A stretch of DNA of 30,315 nt from JBDLSY01 sp041170585 (GCA_041170585.1 JBEDNN010000051.1:1-30315); one strand, 5' to 3'; counted from the stretch's first letter, positions 1 to 7,925 are shown. Numbers and translations: made by a program. Notes: generated by a model not told the origin, from the letters alone.

Positions 1-6
1 AAAATC

Positions 7-120
7 GGTAATGTTAAATTTTAACTTTTACAGTATTTATGTTGGTATATTGTCTTGTTGATTTTACTAATTATTTCTTAATTATTAAATTTCTTTTATC
101 AGTGATATTTTAACATTACC
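7..120 (+). mobile_element. MITE-like element, copy 1
   Basis: A 114-bp non-coding element bounded by GGTAATGTT at the left and its exact reverse complement AACATTACC at the right. It is closely similar over its whole length to the copy at 15398-15510 and, inverted, to 13053-13170. The right flank (121-128) reads ATAAAATC. The six bases visible to the left (1-6) read AAAATC, consistent with an 8-bp target duplication whose first two bases lie outside the window. There is no coding capacity, so it must have been moved by a transposase encoded elsewhere. It lies between the upstream ribosomal genes (outside the window) and the spc promoter at 158-186. Confidence 0.85.
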
Positions 121-151
121 ATAAAATCAATAAAAATCAATAAAAATCAAT
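121..151. repeat. Short tandem repeat, ATAAAAATCA units
   Basis: Three consecutive units (9, 10 and 10 bp) of ATAAAAATCA begin at the right edge of MITE copy 1 and end just before the spc promoter. The first unit is also the presumed target duplication of the element, so the array may have grown from it; that origin is inference. Confidence 0.7.
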
Positions 152-157
152 ATGAGT

Positions 158-186
158 TTGACAAAGTAAAAATAATAGAATAGAAT
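158..186 (+). promoter_or_regulatory. Strong sigma70-type promoter of the spc operon
   Basis: TTGACA at 158-163 matches the -35 consensus exactly. It is followed after 17 bases by TAGAAT at 181-186, five of six matches to the -10 consensus. Transcription would begin near 193, giving a leader of about 145 nt before rplN. This is the best promoter match noticed in the window and sits where an independent spc promoter is expected. Confidence 0.75.
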
Positions 187-231
187 TATATTCTTTGCTA
201 CTCTTAATAACTTATTAAAAATAATTAGTTA

Positions 232-253
232 TTGGTTGATATAATTCAGCCAA
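232..253 (+). promoter_or_regulatory. Leader hairpin containing an extended -10 motif
   Basis: TTGGTTGA at 232-239 pairs with TCAGCCAA at 246-253 (eight pairs, one G-U) around the loop TATAAT. The same bases read as an extended -10 element (TG at 237-238, TATAAT at 240-245), so this could be a second promoter rather than an RNA structure. No -35 box is recognisable at the right distance. Confidence 0.35.
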
Positions 254-303
254 CTTAAGTGAAGCTATCTTAGACTTTCTTTTCCGTAAGGGTCCAAAAC
301 TTT

Positions 304-318
304 GCAACATAGTGTTGC
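304..318 (+). promoter_or_regulatory. Small hairpin before the rplN ribosome-binding site
   Basis: GCAACA (304-309) and TGTTGC (313-318) form a perfect 6-bp stem with a 3-base loop, ending 19 bases before the rplN start. No U-run follows, so it is not a terminator. It could affect translation or stability of the spc mRNA; that role is inference. Confidence 0.35.
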
Positions 319-337
319 GGATAGTTGGAAATAAAAA

Positions 338-706
338 ATGATACAAACAGAATCAAGATTGCAAGTTGCAGACAATACTGGTGCACGTGAAGTTTTGTGT
401 ATTAAAGTGTTGGGTGGTTCAAAACGCCGCTATGCATCTGTAGGAGATATTATTAAGGTTACCATTAAAGATGCTGCACCCCGTGGTCGCGTTAAAAAAG
501 GTGATGTGTACAGTGCTGTTGTTGTTCGTACAGCAAAAGGTGTACGTCGTCCCGATGGTTCTTTAGTCAAGTTTGACGGCAATGCAGCAGTTTTGCTAAA
601 TGCCAAATTAGAACCTATTGGTACGCGAATTTTTGGTCCTGTTACCCGTGAGCTACGTACAGAGCGTTTTATGAAAATTGTTTCTTTGGCTCCAGAAGTT
701 ATTTAA
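338..706 (+). CDS. rplN: 50S ribosomal protein L14
   Basis: A 122-residue protein with the start typical of L14 (MIQTESRLQVADNTGAR) and the conserved KVLGGSKRRYASVGDIIKV stretch, full length for the family. L14 is a large-subunit protein on the interface side that contacts 16S rRNA and L19. It is the first gene of the spc operon here, downstream of the promoter at 158-186, and is followed 11 bases later by rplX. The start is ATG with a weak GGA upstream (GTTGGAAAT). Confidence 0.98.
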   Translation: MIQTESRLQVADNTGAREVLCIKVLGGSKRRYASVGDIIKVTIKDAAPRGRVKKGDVYSAVVVRTAKGVRRPDGSLVKFDGNAAVLLNAKLEPIGTRIFGPVTRELRTERFMKIVSLAPEVI

Positions 707-717
707 AGGTACGAATA

Positions 718-1038
718 ATGAATAAATTACGTAAAGGCGATGAGGTCATTGTAATTGCTGGAAAAGACAAGGGTAAGCGTGGTGTCATTTCTGCCCGCAT
801 TAATGAAAGTTTAGTCTTGGTAGATGGTGTTAATCAGGTTAAAAAGCATCAAAAGCCTAATCCAGCAGCCAATGATTTGGGCGGTATTATTTTAAAAACA
901 ATGCCCATTCAGCAATCAAACATAGCTATTTATAATGTGCTTTCAGGAAAACCTGATCGCGTTGGTGTTCAACTAAATGATGATGGTAGCAAAGTGCGTG
1001 TTTATCGCTCTTCTGGCCAAAAAATCGGAGTCCAATAA
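718..1038 (+). CDS. rplX: 50S ribosomal protein L24
   Basis: 106 residues with the N-terminal KOW motif of L24 (about residues 5-30, KGDEVIVIAGKDKGKRG), in family length. L24 is an early assembly protein that binds the 5' part of 23S rRNA. An AGGT precedes the ATG. Its TAA stop shares its last base with the ATG of rplE, so the two are translationally coupled. Confidence 0.98.
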   Translation: MNKLRKGDEVIVIAGKDKGKRGVISARINESLVLVDGVNQVKKHQKPNPAANDLGGIILKTMPIQQSNIAIYNVLSGKPDRVGVQLNDDGSKVRVYRSSGQKIGVQ

Positions 1039-1577
1039 TGTCTCGTTTTTATGATCACTATGTTGCAACGATAGTGCCGTCCATGATGAGTCAATTTAGT
1101 TATAGCTCTAGCATGGAAGTGCCGCGATTGCAGAAAATAACCTTAAATATGGGTTTGTCAGAGGCAGTAAATGATAAAAAAATCATTGATGCTGCTGTTT
1201 CTGATTTAACAAAAATAGCGGGTCAAAAGCCCGTTGTTACCAAAGCCAAGAAAGCAATTGCTGGTTTTAAAATTCGTGAGGGGTATCCGATTGGTTGTAT
1301 GGTTACTTTAAGAGGGCAGGTAATGTATGAGTTTTTAGATCGTTTGGTTACTCTGTCGCTTCCTCGTGTACGTGATTTCCGTGGTGTGTCTGGCAGAGCC
1401 TTTGATGGTCGCGGTAACTACAATATGGGTATTAAAGAGCAGATTATTTTTCCAGAAATAGAATACGATAAAATTGATGTTATTCGTGGATTAAACGTAT
1501 CAATTACAACCAGTGCAAAAACAGATGCCGAGTGTAAAGCATTGTTATCTGCGTTTCACTTTCCATTTAAAAACTGA
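1038..1577 (+). CDS. rplE: 50S ribosomal protein L5
   Basis: 179 residues, the same length as the Escherichia coli protein. It contains the conserved LQKITLNMGLSEA segment near residues 31-43 and the GRGNYNMGIKEQIIFPEI region near residues 125-142. L5 binds 5S rRNA with L18 and contacts the P-site tRNA. Its start overlaps the rplX stop (TAATG) and rpsN begins seven bases after its stop. In enteric bacteria S8 represses the operon from this region; that is family knowledge and no S8-binding fold was verified here. Confidence 0.98.
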   Translation: MSRFYDHYVATIVPSMMSQFSYSSSMEVPRLQKITLNMGLSEAVNDKKIIDAAVSDLTKIAGQKPVVTKAKKAIAGFKIREGYPIGCMVTLRGQVMYEFLDRLVTLSLPRVRDFRGVSGRAFDGRGNYNMGIKEQIIFPEIEYDKIDVIRGLNVSITTSAKTDAECKALLSAFHFPFKN

Positions 1578-1584
1578 GGCGGCC

Positions 1585-1890
1585 ATGGCAAAATTATCCA
1601 TGATCAATCGTGAGATTAAGCGTTCGTCATTGGCAGCAAAATTTGCTCCAAAACGTGCCTTATTAGAAGCTATAGTTGCAGATAATAGCAAAACTGAAGA
1701 AGAGCGTTACATTGCTCGTGTTGCCTTACAGGGTTTGCCCCGTAACTCAAATGTAACGCGTCAGCGTCGTCGTTGTGCAGTTACAGGTCGCCCGCGTGGT
1801 GTGTTTCGTAAGTTCGGCTTGAGTCGCATCAAGTTGCGTGAGATGGCGATGCGCGGAGAAGTTCCGGGCATGACCAAAGCAAGCTGGTAA
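1585..1890 (+). CDS. rpsN: 30S ribosomal protein S14
   Basis: 101 residues from ATG 1585, the usual length of the long, zinc-free S14 of proteobacteria, with the conserved CAVTGRPRG and FGLSR motifs near the C-terminus. A longer in-frame start exists at 1513 inside rplE. It is rejected because 1585 gives the family's MAKLSMINRE start and has GAGG eight bases upstream. S14 binds the 3' domain of 16S rRNA in the head of the small subunit. Confidence 0.97.
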   Translation: MAKLSMINREIKRSSLAAKFAPKRALLEAIVADNSKTEEERYIARVALQGLPRNSNVTRQRRRCAVTGRPRGVFRKFGLSRIKLREMAMRGEVPGMTKASW

Positions 1891-1924
1891 GCAGCAGCTC
1901 AACAAAGATATAGGGGCGTACAAA

Positions 1925-2320
1925 ATGAGTATGAGCGATCCAATCGCAGACATGTTGACCCGCATTCGTAATGCGCAACAAGTCGAGAAAAAAACTGTCG
2001 GTATGCCATCTTCTACACTGAAGGTGGCAATAGCTAAGGTCTTACAAGACGAGGGTTATATAGATGCGTATAGCATTGAATATGATTCTGGAAAAGCCAA
2101 TTTGACTATTTCTTTGAAATATTATGCTGGTAAAGCAGTTATTGATCGCTTAGAGCGAGTCAGTAAGCCTGGTTTGCGTATATACAAAGGCAAGGATGAA
2201 ATTCCGACCGTCATGAATGGCTTAGGTATTGCCATTGTGTCTACACCTCGGGGTGTAATGGCAGATCGTCATGCCCGTACCCAAGGTGTGGGCGGTGAAG
2301 TTATCTGCTACGTAGCATAA
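1925..2320 (+). CDS. rpsH: 30S ribosomal protein S8
   Basis: 131 residues beginning MSMSDPIADMLTRIRNAQ, the hallmark S8 N-terminus, and ending in the conserved GVGGEVICYVA. S8 binds the central domain of 16S rRNA and in many bacteria is the autogenous repressor of the spc operon. A GGGGCG sequence lies upstream of the ATG. The gap to rpsN is 34 bases. Confidence 0.98.
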   Translation: MSMSDPIADMLTRIRNAQQVEKKTVGMPSSTLKVAIAKVLQDEGYIDAYSIEYDSGKANLTISLKYYAGKAVIDRLERVSKPGLRIYKGKDEIPTVMNGLGIAIVSTPRGVMADRHARTQGVGGEVICYVA

Positions 2321-2330
2321 AGGAGAATAT

Positions 2331-2855
2331 ATGTCACGTGTTGCAAAAAATCCAGTAATTTTAGGCGCTGCTACAGCTAGCATAGATGCGGGTATTATCA
2401 CTATTAAAGGGATTAATGGGTCTCTTTCGCAAGTAATTGATAAAAATGTTAAAGTTTCTATTGATTCGGGTCTGATTACCTTTGAATCTCTAGTTGCTCA
2501 AGCAGGTCCTATGTCTGGTACTTTACGTGCTTTAATCCATAATATGGTTATCGGTGTAACAAAAGGTTTTGAAAAAAAACTGACCTTAATCGGTGTCGGT
2601 TATAAAGCTCAAGCCCAAGGTGATAAAATAAATCTTGCATTAGGTTTTTCTCATCCTGTGGTTCATTCTATGCCTGCAGGTATAAAAGTTGAGACTCCGA
2701 CGACAACAGAAATTTTAATCAAAGGTGCTGATAAGCAGCGTGTTGGGCAAGTTGCAGCTGAAATTAGATCTTATAGACCGCCAGAACCTTATAAAGGTAA
2801 GGGCGTTCGCTATGCTGATGAGGTAGTAGTCATCAAAGAAACCAAGAAAAAATAA
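2331..2855 (+). CDS. rplF: 50S ribosomal protein L6
   Basis: 174 residues, close to the usual 177. It starts MSRVAKNPV and has the C-terminal signature PPEPYKGKGVRYADE near residues 150-164. L6 folds as two related domains and sits near the GTPase-associated centre of the large subunit. An AAGGAG ribosome-binding site lies directly before the ATG. The next gene, rplR, follows 14 bases on. Confidence 0.98.
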   Translation: MSRVAKNPVILGAATASIDAGIITIKGINGSLSQVIDKNVKVSIDSGLITFESLVAQAGPMSGTLRALIHNMVIGVTKGFEKKLTLIGVGYKAQAQGDKINLALGFSHPVVHSMPAGIKVETPTTTEILIKGADKQRVGQVAAEIRSYRPPEPYKGKGVRYADEVVVIKETKKK

Positions 2856-2869
2856 GTACGGGTAACCAA

Positions 2870-3229
2870 ATGATTAATAAAAATTCTGCGCGCTTACGTC
2901 GTGCTAAAAAAACTAGATTGCATATTTTAGATTTGGCAGTTAATAGACTTTCTGTCCATCGCACTAACACGCATATTTATGCTACGGTGTTTTCAGCAGA
3001 CGGTTCAAGAGCTTTAGCAACCGCTTCTACGCTTGATGCTAGCGTTAAGGCTTTATTGGTAGGAAATGGTTCTAATAAAGCCGCTGCCAGCGTGGTCGGA
3101 AAAATAGTTGCTGAGCGTGCCAATGCCGTTGGAATTAATAAGGTTGCATTCGATCGCGGTGGTTTTCGCTATCATGGCCGCATTCAAGCGTTAGCCGAAG
3201 CTGCGCGTGAATCGGGTTTACAGTTCTAA
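2870..3229 (+). CDS. rplR: 50S ribosomal protein L18
   Basis: 119 residues with the arginine/lysine-rich N-terminus of L18 (residues 8-20, ARLRRAKKTRLHI) and the terminal DRGGFRYHGRIQALAEAAR motif. L18 bridges 5S rRNA to the large subunit together with L5. The length matches the family (about 117). Confidence 0.98.
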   Translation: MINKNSARLRRAKKTRLHILDLAVNRLSVHRTNTHIYATVFSADGSRALATASTLDASVKALLVGNGSNKAAASVVGKIVAERANAVGINKVAFDRGGFRYHGRIQALAEAARESGLQF

Positions 3230-3250
3230 GCAGTATTAATAGGTGAATTA

Positions 3251-3772
3251 ATGTCTAAAGTAAATTCAAAAGCGATAGCAGCCGAAGATCAGGGTGATGG
3301 CTTAAAAGAAAAAATGATCGCTGTTAATCGCGTATCAAAGACAGTTAAGGGTGGCCGTGTGATGGGTTTTGCTGCTTTAACTGTAGTTGGTGACGGTAAT
3401 GGATCCATTGGTATGGGTAAAGGTAAGGCAAAAGAAGTTCCTGTTGCAGTCCAAAAAGCAATGGAAGAAGCCCGTCGTAATATGTTTAAAGTACCGCTAA
3501 AAAATGGTACTCTACACCATACGGTCATCGGCCGTCATGGTGCAGCAAAAGTTATGCTGTCCCCTGCACCAGAAGGTACTGGTGTAATTGCTGGTGGTCC
3601 AATGCGTGCTGTATTTGATGTGGTGGGTGTACGCAACGTAGTAGCAAAAAGCATTGGAACTAGTAACCCATATAATATGGTTCGCGCTACTCTATCTGGT
3701 TTAGCCAGTTTGCACACACCTGCTGATATTGCCGCTAAACGTGGTAAAACAGTACAAGATATTTTAGGTTAA
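3251..3772 (+). CDS. rpsE: 30S ribosomal protein S5
   Basis: 173 residues. The N-terminal double-stranded-RNA-binding domain includes LKEKMIAVNRVSKTVKGGR and the glycine-rich GNGSIGMGKGKAKEVP segment; the C-terminal half contains GVIAGGPMRAVFDVVGV. S5 takes part in decoding fidelity and mRNA unwinding at the entry site. AGGTG precedes the ATG. The stop is five bases before rpmD. Confidence 0.98.
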   Translation: MSKVNSKAIAAEDQGDGLKEKMIAVNRVSKTVKGGRVMGFAALTVVGDGNGSIGMGKGKAKEVPVAVQKAMEEARRNMFKVPLKNGTLHHTVIGRHGAAKVMLSPAPEGTGVIAGGPMRAVFDVVGVRNVVAKSIGTSNPYNMVRATLSGLASLHTPADIAAKRGKTVQDILG

Positions 3773-3776
3773 AATT

Positions 3777-3959
3777 ATGTCTCAAAAAACAGTCACCGTA
3801 AAGTTAGTTCGCTCACCTATTGGATGCAAAATTGATCATCGTGCTACAGTACGAGGTTTAGGTTTAAGAAAAATGAATAGCGTCGCAACTCTAATAGATA
3901 CCACTGAAGTACGTGGTATGATTAATAAAATTAGCTACCTAGTTCAAGTTCAGTCTTAA
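3777..3959 (+). CDS. rpmD: 50S ribosomal protein L30
   Basis: 60 residues with the L30 pattern KVTLVRSxIG...RATVRGLGLRKMNS and the closing INKISYLVQV. L30 is a small globular protein of the large subunit, present only in some lineages. After its stop there is a 117-base gap before rplO, wider than the preceding spacings, so the operon's continuity here is less certain. Confidence 0.97.
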   Translation: MSQKTVTVKLVRSPIGCKIDHRATVRGLGLRKMNSVATLIDTTEVRGMINKISYLVQVQS

Positions 3960-4076
3960 TTGTAAGACTACTAAATACTTTTAGTAAAACAATATTAAAA
4001 AGTAAATTAACTTGAAATAAATATCGCGTTATATTCACATTAAAGCTAAATTCAATGTTTTAAATATAGGAATGCC
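3960..4076. other. rpmD-rplO intergenic gap
   Basis: 117 bases, AT-rich. A small perfect hairpin, ACTAAA/TTTAGT with a 4-base loop (3969-3984), follows the rpmD stop without a U-run. No convincing promoter was found. The TAGG at 4067-4070 is the likely ribosome-binding site for rplO. Confidence 0.4.
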
Positions 4077-4508
4077 ATGAAACTTAATATGATTCAGCCT
4101 GCAGAAGGCTCAAAAAAAGATCGTCGTCGTGTTGGACGAGGTATTGGTTCTGGTTTAGGTAAGACTGCTGGTCGTGGTCATAAGGGTCAAAAATCCCGTG
4201 CTGGTGGATTTCATAAAGTTGGTTTCGAAGGTGGTCAAATGCCTTTACAAAGACGTTTACCTAAACGTGGATTCACCTCACTGACTGCACGATTCGTTGG
4301 TGAAATTAATTTAAATGACCTATCTAATTTTGATGGCATCGTTGATTTATCTACTTTAAAGTCAAGAGGCTTGATAAATCAGTTAATTAAAGATGTTAAA
4401 GTGATTAATACAGGAGAAATTACCTGTGCCTTAACTTTACGCGGTATTCGTGTTACAGCTGCTGCTAAGCTTGCCATTGAGGCTGCTGGTGGTAAAGTAG
4501 AGAATTAA
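4077..4508 (+). CDS. rplO: 50S ribosomal protein L15
   Basis: 143 residues with the basic glycine-rich N-terminal tail of L15 (GRGIGSGLGKTAGRGHKGQKSR, split here as residues 20-31 and 32-41) and the RLPKRGF motif. L15 is a late-assembly protein threaded into 23S rRNA near the exit region. Its stop codon overlaps an ATG that opens only a three-codon reading frame before secY. Confidence 0.98.
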   Translation: MKLNMIQPAEGSKKDRRRVGRGIGSGLGKTAGRGHKGQKSRAGGFHKVGFEGGQMPLQRRLPKRGFTSLTARFVGEINLNDLSNFDGIVDLSTLKSRGLINQLIKDVKVINTGEITCALTLRGIRVTAAAKLAIEAAGGKVEN

Positions 4509-4510
4509 TG

Positions 4511-4533
4511 TTACTGTGAAAAATTACTGTGAA
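4511..4533 (+). repeat. Direct repeat around the secY start
   Basis: TTACTGTGAA occurs at 4511-4520 and again at 4524-4533. The second copy contains the GTG start codon of secY. The first contains another GTG out of frame, preceded by an ATG TTA CTG TGA mini-frame that begins on the rplO stop codon. It looks like a small local duplication of the start region. Confidence 0.6.
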
Positions 4534-5821
4534 TACTACTAAAATAGATCGTTTTGCAGAACTAAAATCTCGTTTATGGTTTCTGCTACTTGCCTTAATT
4601 GTTTATCGTCTAGGGACACATATTCCAGTTCCTGGGATAGATTCCAACCAGCTTGAACAGCTGTTCAATCAAAATAAAGGCGGAATACTAGATCTATTTA
4701 ACATGTTCTCTGGTGGTGCCCTGTCTCGTTTTAGTATATTTGCATTGGGTATTACACCGTATATATCTGCTTCAATCATTATACAACTATCAAGTGCAGT
4801 TATTCCAGTGCTAGAAGATATGAAGAAAGAAGGCGAGTCTGGTAAAAAGAAAATGACGCAGTACACACGTTATTTGACTTTAGTCTTAGGTACATTCCAA
4901 GCTTTTGGTATAGCAGTATTTTTAGAGTCTCAATTAGGTTTAGTCATTACACCGGGTACTTGGTTTAAAATTATTACAATTCTTACGCTGATGACTGGTA
5001 CCATGTTTTTGATGTGGTTGGGTGAGCAAATAACTGAACGTGGCTTGGGTAATGGCATATCAATTATAATATTCTCTGGAATTGTTGCTGGATTACCTAC
5101 TGCAGTTAGCAGTACTGCAAAAATGATTAGTTCTGGTTCACTGTTGCCCATAGTTTCCATATTATTGTTATTTTTAATAGTTGGTGTGACTGCATTTGTT
5201 GTGCTGATGGAACGTGCTCAAAGAAAAATAACTATAAATTATGCTAAGCGTCAAGTAGGAAATAAAATTTACGGTGGTCAATCTTCTCATCTACCATTTA
5301 AGCTAAATATTGCTGGCGTCATTCCTCCGATATTCGCTTCGTCAATCATTCTTTTTCCCGCGACTATTGCTGATTTCTTTAGTGCGAATGAAAATTTAAG
5401 ATGGTTGAAAGATATTGCCAATGCTCTAAGGCACGGTGAGCCTTTATACATGTTTCTTTATGCTATCATGATTGTATTTTTCTGTTTTTTTTATACAGCA
5501 CTCATACATAATAGCAAGGAAGTTGCAGACAATTTAAAGCGTAGTGGTGCTTTCATTCCTGGTATTCGTCCTGGGGAGAATACAGCAAATTATATGGATA
5601 AGGTTCTTGTGAGATTAACTTTAGCGGGTTCTTTATATCTAGTACTAGTTTGTTTAATACCAGATTTGTTGAGTGTCAAATTGAAAGTTCCTTTTTACTT
5701 TGGTGGTACTTCTTTGTTAATCATTGTAGTTGTTGCAATGGATTTCTGGGCTCAAATACAAAATTTCATTTTAAACCAACAATATGAACCACAGTTAAAA
5801 AAATATAACTTTAAGCCATAA
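4529..5821 (+). CDS. secY: Preprotein translocase subunit SecY
   Basis: 430 residues (E. coli has 443), the channel-forming subunit of the SecYEG translocase in the inner membrane. Ten hydrophobic segments are visible, starting with LWFLLLALIVYRLG (residues 16-29). The plug/TM2 region FSIFALGITPYISASIIIQL, the TM4 signature GLGNGISIIIF and the C-terminal QPQLKK-like end (YEPQLKKYNFKP) identify it. The start is GTG at 4529; the ATG at 4508 is in frame but stops after three codons. No good ribosome-binding site is present, so coupling to rplO is likely. Confidence 0.97.
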   Translation: MNTTKIDRFAELKSRLWFLLLALIVYRLGTHIPVPGIDSNQLEQLFNQNKGGILDLFNMFSGGALSRFSIFALGITPYISASIIIQLSSAVIPVLEDMKKEGESGKKKMTQYTRYLTLVLGTFQAFGIAVFLESQLGLVITPGTWFKIITILTLMTGTMFLMWLGEQITERGLGNGISIIIFSGIVAGLPTAVSSTAKMISSGSLLPIVSILLLFLIVGVTAFVVLMERAQRKITINYAKRQVGNKIYGGQSSHLPFKLNIAGVIPPIFASSIILFPATIADFFSANENLRWLKDIANALRHGEPLYMFLYAIMIVFFCFFYTALIHNSKEVADNLKRSGAFIPGIRPGENTANYMDKVLVRLTLAGSLYLVLVCLIPDLLSVKLKVPFYFGGTSLLIIVVVAMDFWAQIQNFILNQQYEPQLKKYNFKP

Positions 5822-5958
5822 ACAAGATTCAAAAAAATTGGTGAGTTGTATTAAAAATACATTAATCAGTAGTAGCACTAGTAGTAATGATATTAACTGA
5901 AAATTAATCTCTTACTTAATTTTTTATCTAAAACCGTTAAATAAAAAGATTATTAAAT

Positions 5959-6177
5959 ATGCCAAAAGATGATTTTATACAGATGGCAGGTGAAATTTTA
6001 GAGAATTTGCCCAATGCTACATTTCGTGTGAAATTAGAAAATGGGCACACCGTTCTGGGACATATTTCAGGTAAAATGCGTATGAATTATATTAAAATTT
6101 TACCTGGTGATAAAGTAACAGTAGAACTTACACCCTATGATTTAACTAGGGCACGTATTGTATTTAGAGCTAAATAG
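5959..6177 (+). CDS. infA: Translation initiation factor IF-1
   Basis: 72 residues, the exact family length. It is a single OB-fold containing LENLPNATFRVKLENGH, ISGKMRMNYI and ILPGDKVTVELTPYDL. IF-1 occupies the A site of the 30S subunit during initiation. Its position between secY and rpmJ is typical of betaproteobacteria. The 137-base upstream gap is AT-rich, and no Shine-Dalgarno sequence is visible before the ATG. Confidence 0.98.
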   Translation: MPKDDFIQMAGEILENLPNATFRVKLENGHTVLGHISGKMRMNYIKILPGDKVTVELTPYDLTRARIVFRAK

Positions 6178-6191
6178 ACTAGGGAAAAAAT

Positions 6192-6305
6192 ATGAAAGTA
6201 ATGGCTTCAGTAAAGCGGATTTGCCGCAACTGCAAAGTAATTAAGCGTCACGGAGTTGTGCGTATAATTTGCACAGATCCAAGACACAAGCAGCGTCAAG
6301 GTTAA
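6192..6305 (+). CDS. rpmJ: 50S ribosomal protein L36
   Basis: A 37-codon gene starting MKVMASVKRICRNCK and ending RHKQRQG. The zinc ligands of the C+ form are present: Cys11, Cys14, Cys27 and His32 (C-x2-C-x12-C-x4-H). L36 is the smallest large-subunit protein, bound near the peptidyl-transferase region. It lies 14 bases after infA and 25 bases before rpsM. The AGGG at 6181-6184 serves as ribosome-binding site. Confidence 0.97.
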   Translation: MKVMASVKRICRNCKVIKRHGVVRIICTDPRHKQRQG

Positions 6306-6330
6306 TTAGACGAACCATATAGGACACAAC

Positions 6331-6696
6331 ATGGCACGTATTGCAGGTATAAATATTCCAGGTCATCAGCATGCTGAGATTGGTTTAACAGCGATTTATG
6401 GTGTAGGTAAACCAACAGCACGCAAAATTTGCGATGCCACTGGTATTCCTAATACTAAAAAAATCAAAGATTTGACAGACAGTGAACTAGAAAAAGTTCG
6501 TGAACAGCTGGCTACCATTACTGTAGAGGGTGATTTGCGCCGCGAATTACAGTTGTCTATCAAACGACTAATAGACTTGGGTTGTTATCGCGGTCAACGT
6601 CATAAAAAAGGATTGCCTGTTCGCGGTCAACGAACCCGAACTAACGCCCGTACTCGGAAAGGACCTCGTAAAAGTGGTATTGCGTTAAAAAAATAA
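6331..6696 (+). CDS. rpsM: 30S ribosomal protein S13
   Basis: 121 residues starting MARIAGINIPGHQHAEI, with the helix-two-turn-helix region (IYGVGKPTARKICDATGI) and the basic C-terminal tail GQRTRTNARTRKGPRKS. S13 lies at the top of the 30S head and contacts P-site tRNA and L5. It is the first gene of the classical alpha operon. In enteric bacteria S4 represses from this leader; no equivalent structure was verified here. Confidence 0.98.
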   Translation: MARIAGINIPGHQHAEIGLTAIYGVGKPTARKICDATGIPNTKKIKDLTDSELEKVREQLATITVEGDLRRELQLSIKRLIDLGCYRGQRHKKGLPVRGQRTRTNARTRKGPRKSGIALKK

Positions 6697-6725
6697 ATTG
6701 TAGAACTTAATTAAGGTTATCAATC

Positions 6726-7127
6726 ATGGCTAAACAGCAAGTAATTGCGGCGGCACGTGCCCGTCGCAAAGTAAGAAAGCAGGTATCTGAAGGCATTCTT
6801 CATGTTCATGCATCTTTTAATAATACCATAGTAACTGTTACGGATCGCCAAGGAAATGCTCTATCTTGGGGAACTGCTGGTGGATCAGGCTTTAAAGGCT
6901 CACGTAAATCAACACCATTTGCAGCACAGGTTGCCGCTGAAAAAGCAGGTCGATTAGCATTAGAATATGGTCTTAAGAGTCTAGACGTTGAAATAAAAGG
7001 TCCAGGTCCTGGTCGTGAGTCGGCTGTCCGTGCAATGAGTGCATTAGGTATTCGTATTACGTCTATTACTGATGTAACGCCTATGCCTCATAATGGCTGC
7101 CGTCCCCCGAAGCGTCGTCGTATTTAG
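6726..7127 (+). CDS. rpsK: 30S ribosomal protein S11
   Basis: 133 residues with GILHVHASFNNTIVTVTDRQGN and the terminal TPMPHNGCRPPKRRRI, both diagnostic of S11. S11 lies in the platform of the small subunit close to the E site and the Shine-Dalgarno helix. It is separated from rpsD by 174 bases, much wider than usual. Confidence 0.98.
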   Translation: MAKQQVIAAARARRKVRKQVSEGILHVHASFNNTIVTVTDRQGNALSWGTAGGSGFKGSRKSTPFAAQVAAEKAGRLALEYGLKSLDVEIKGPGPGRESAVRAMSALGIRITSITDVTPMPHNGCRPPKRRRI

Positions 7128-7160
7128 TCAAGAACAAAATTTAGTATTAAAAATTTCTCA

Positions 7161-7184
7161 TTACAACAGTTAACACTGTTGTAA
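7161..7184 (+). terminator. Perfect 10-bp hairpin between rpsK and rpsD
   Basis: TTACAACAGT (7161-7170) and ACTGTTGTAA (7175-7184) form a perfect stem with a TAAC loop, followed by CTTTTC. The U-run is short, so it may be a weak terminator, a processing site or a protein-binding leader element for rpsD. The downstream sequence has a weak promoter-like pair, TTGTAG at 7217-7222 and TTATAA at 7240-7245. Confidence 0.5.
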
Positions 7185-7301
7185 CTTTTCATAAGACCAC
7201 CGTTTAACGCGCTAATTTGTAGTCCAACACAATATATTATTATAAATTAATATATGCTTGACTATCAGCGTTTAAAGATTAAACATTAACTGGAGTTCAC
7301 T

Positions 7302-7925
7302 GTGGCACGTTATTTAGGTCCAAAACTAAAACTATCACGCCGTGAAGGTGTCGATTTATCGCTAAAATCTTCTCGTCGCTCTTATGATTCAAAGTGCAAG
7401 CATGAGACTAAGCCTGGGCAGCATGGAAAAACATCTGGTGCTCGTACCAGCGATTATGGCTTACAATTACGTGAGAAGCAAAAAGCTAAGCGTATGTACG
7501 GTATTCTTGAATCACAATTCCGTCGCTATTTTGAAGCTGCTGACAAAAAGCGCGGTAACACTGGCGAAAATTTGATTAGCTTGTTAGAGTCTCGATTTGA
7601 TAATGTTGTATACCGAATGGGTTTTGCCTCAACTCGTGCCGAAGCACGTCAGTTGGTAAGCCATAAAGCTTTTACTCTAAATGGACAGACAGCTAATATT
7701 CCTTCTATACATATTAAAGCTGGCGATATCGTAGCTGTTCGTGAAAAAGCTAAAAAACAGACCCGTATTGCTGAAGCATTAGTATTATCTGCACAATCAG
7801 GCACTCCAATTTGGATTTCTGTTGATGCGGCTAAATTAGAAGGTATATTTAAACAAATCCCAGACCGTGCAGATGTTGCTCAAGAAATTAATGAAAGTAT
7901 GATTGTTGAATTATATTCTCGTTAA
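7302..7925 (+). CDS. rpsD: 30S ribosomal protein S4
   Basis: 207 residues starting from GTG with a GGAG ribosome-binding site seven bases upstream. It begins ARYLGPKLKLSRREG and contains the S4 RNA-binding domain (about residues 95-158, LESRFDNVVYRMGFASTRAEARQLVSHKAF). S4 nucleates 30S assembly on the 5' domain of 16S rRNA, and in many bacteria it is the repressor of the alpha operon. It is flanked on both sides by hairpin-containing gaps, so it may be a separate transcription unit here. Confidence 0.97.
   Translation: MARYLGPKLKLSRREGVDLSLKSSRRSYDSKCKHETKPGQHGKTSGARTSDYGLQLREKQKAKRMYGILESQFRRYFEAADKKRGNTGENLISLLESRFDNVVYRMGFASTRAEARQLVSHKAFTLNGQTANIPSIHIKAGDIVAVREKAKKQTRIAEALVLSAQSGTPIWISVDAAKLEGIFKQIPDRADVAQEINESMIVELYSR

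Noticed and set aside
1513..1584. Longer in-frame start for rpsN inside rplE
   Set aside because: The extra 24 residues are not part of the S14 family, and ATG 1585 has GAGG upstream and gives the expected MAKLSMINRE start.
1747..1965. Minus-strand open frame of 72 codons over rpsN/rpsH
   Set aside because: It lies antisense to two certain ribosomal-protein genes and shows no recognisable motif.
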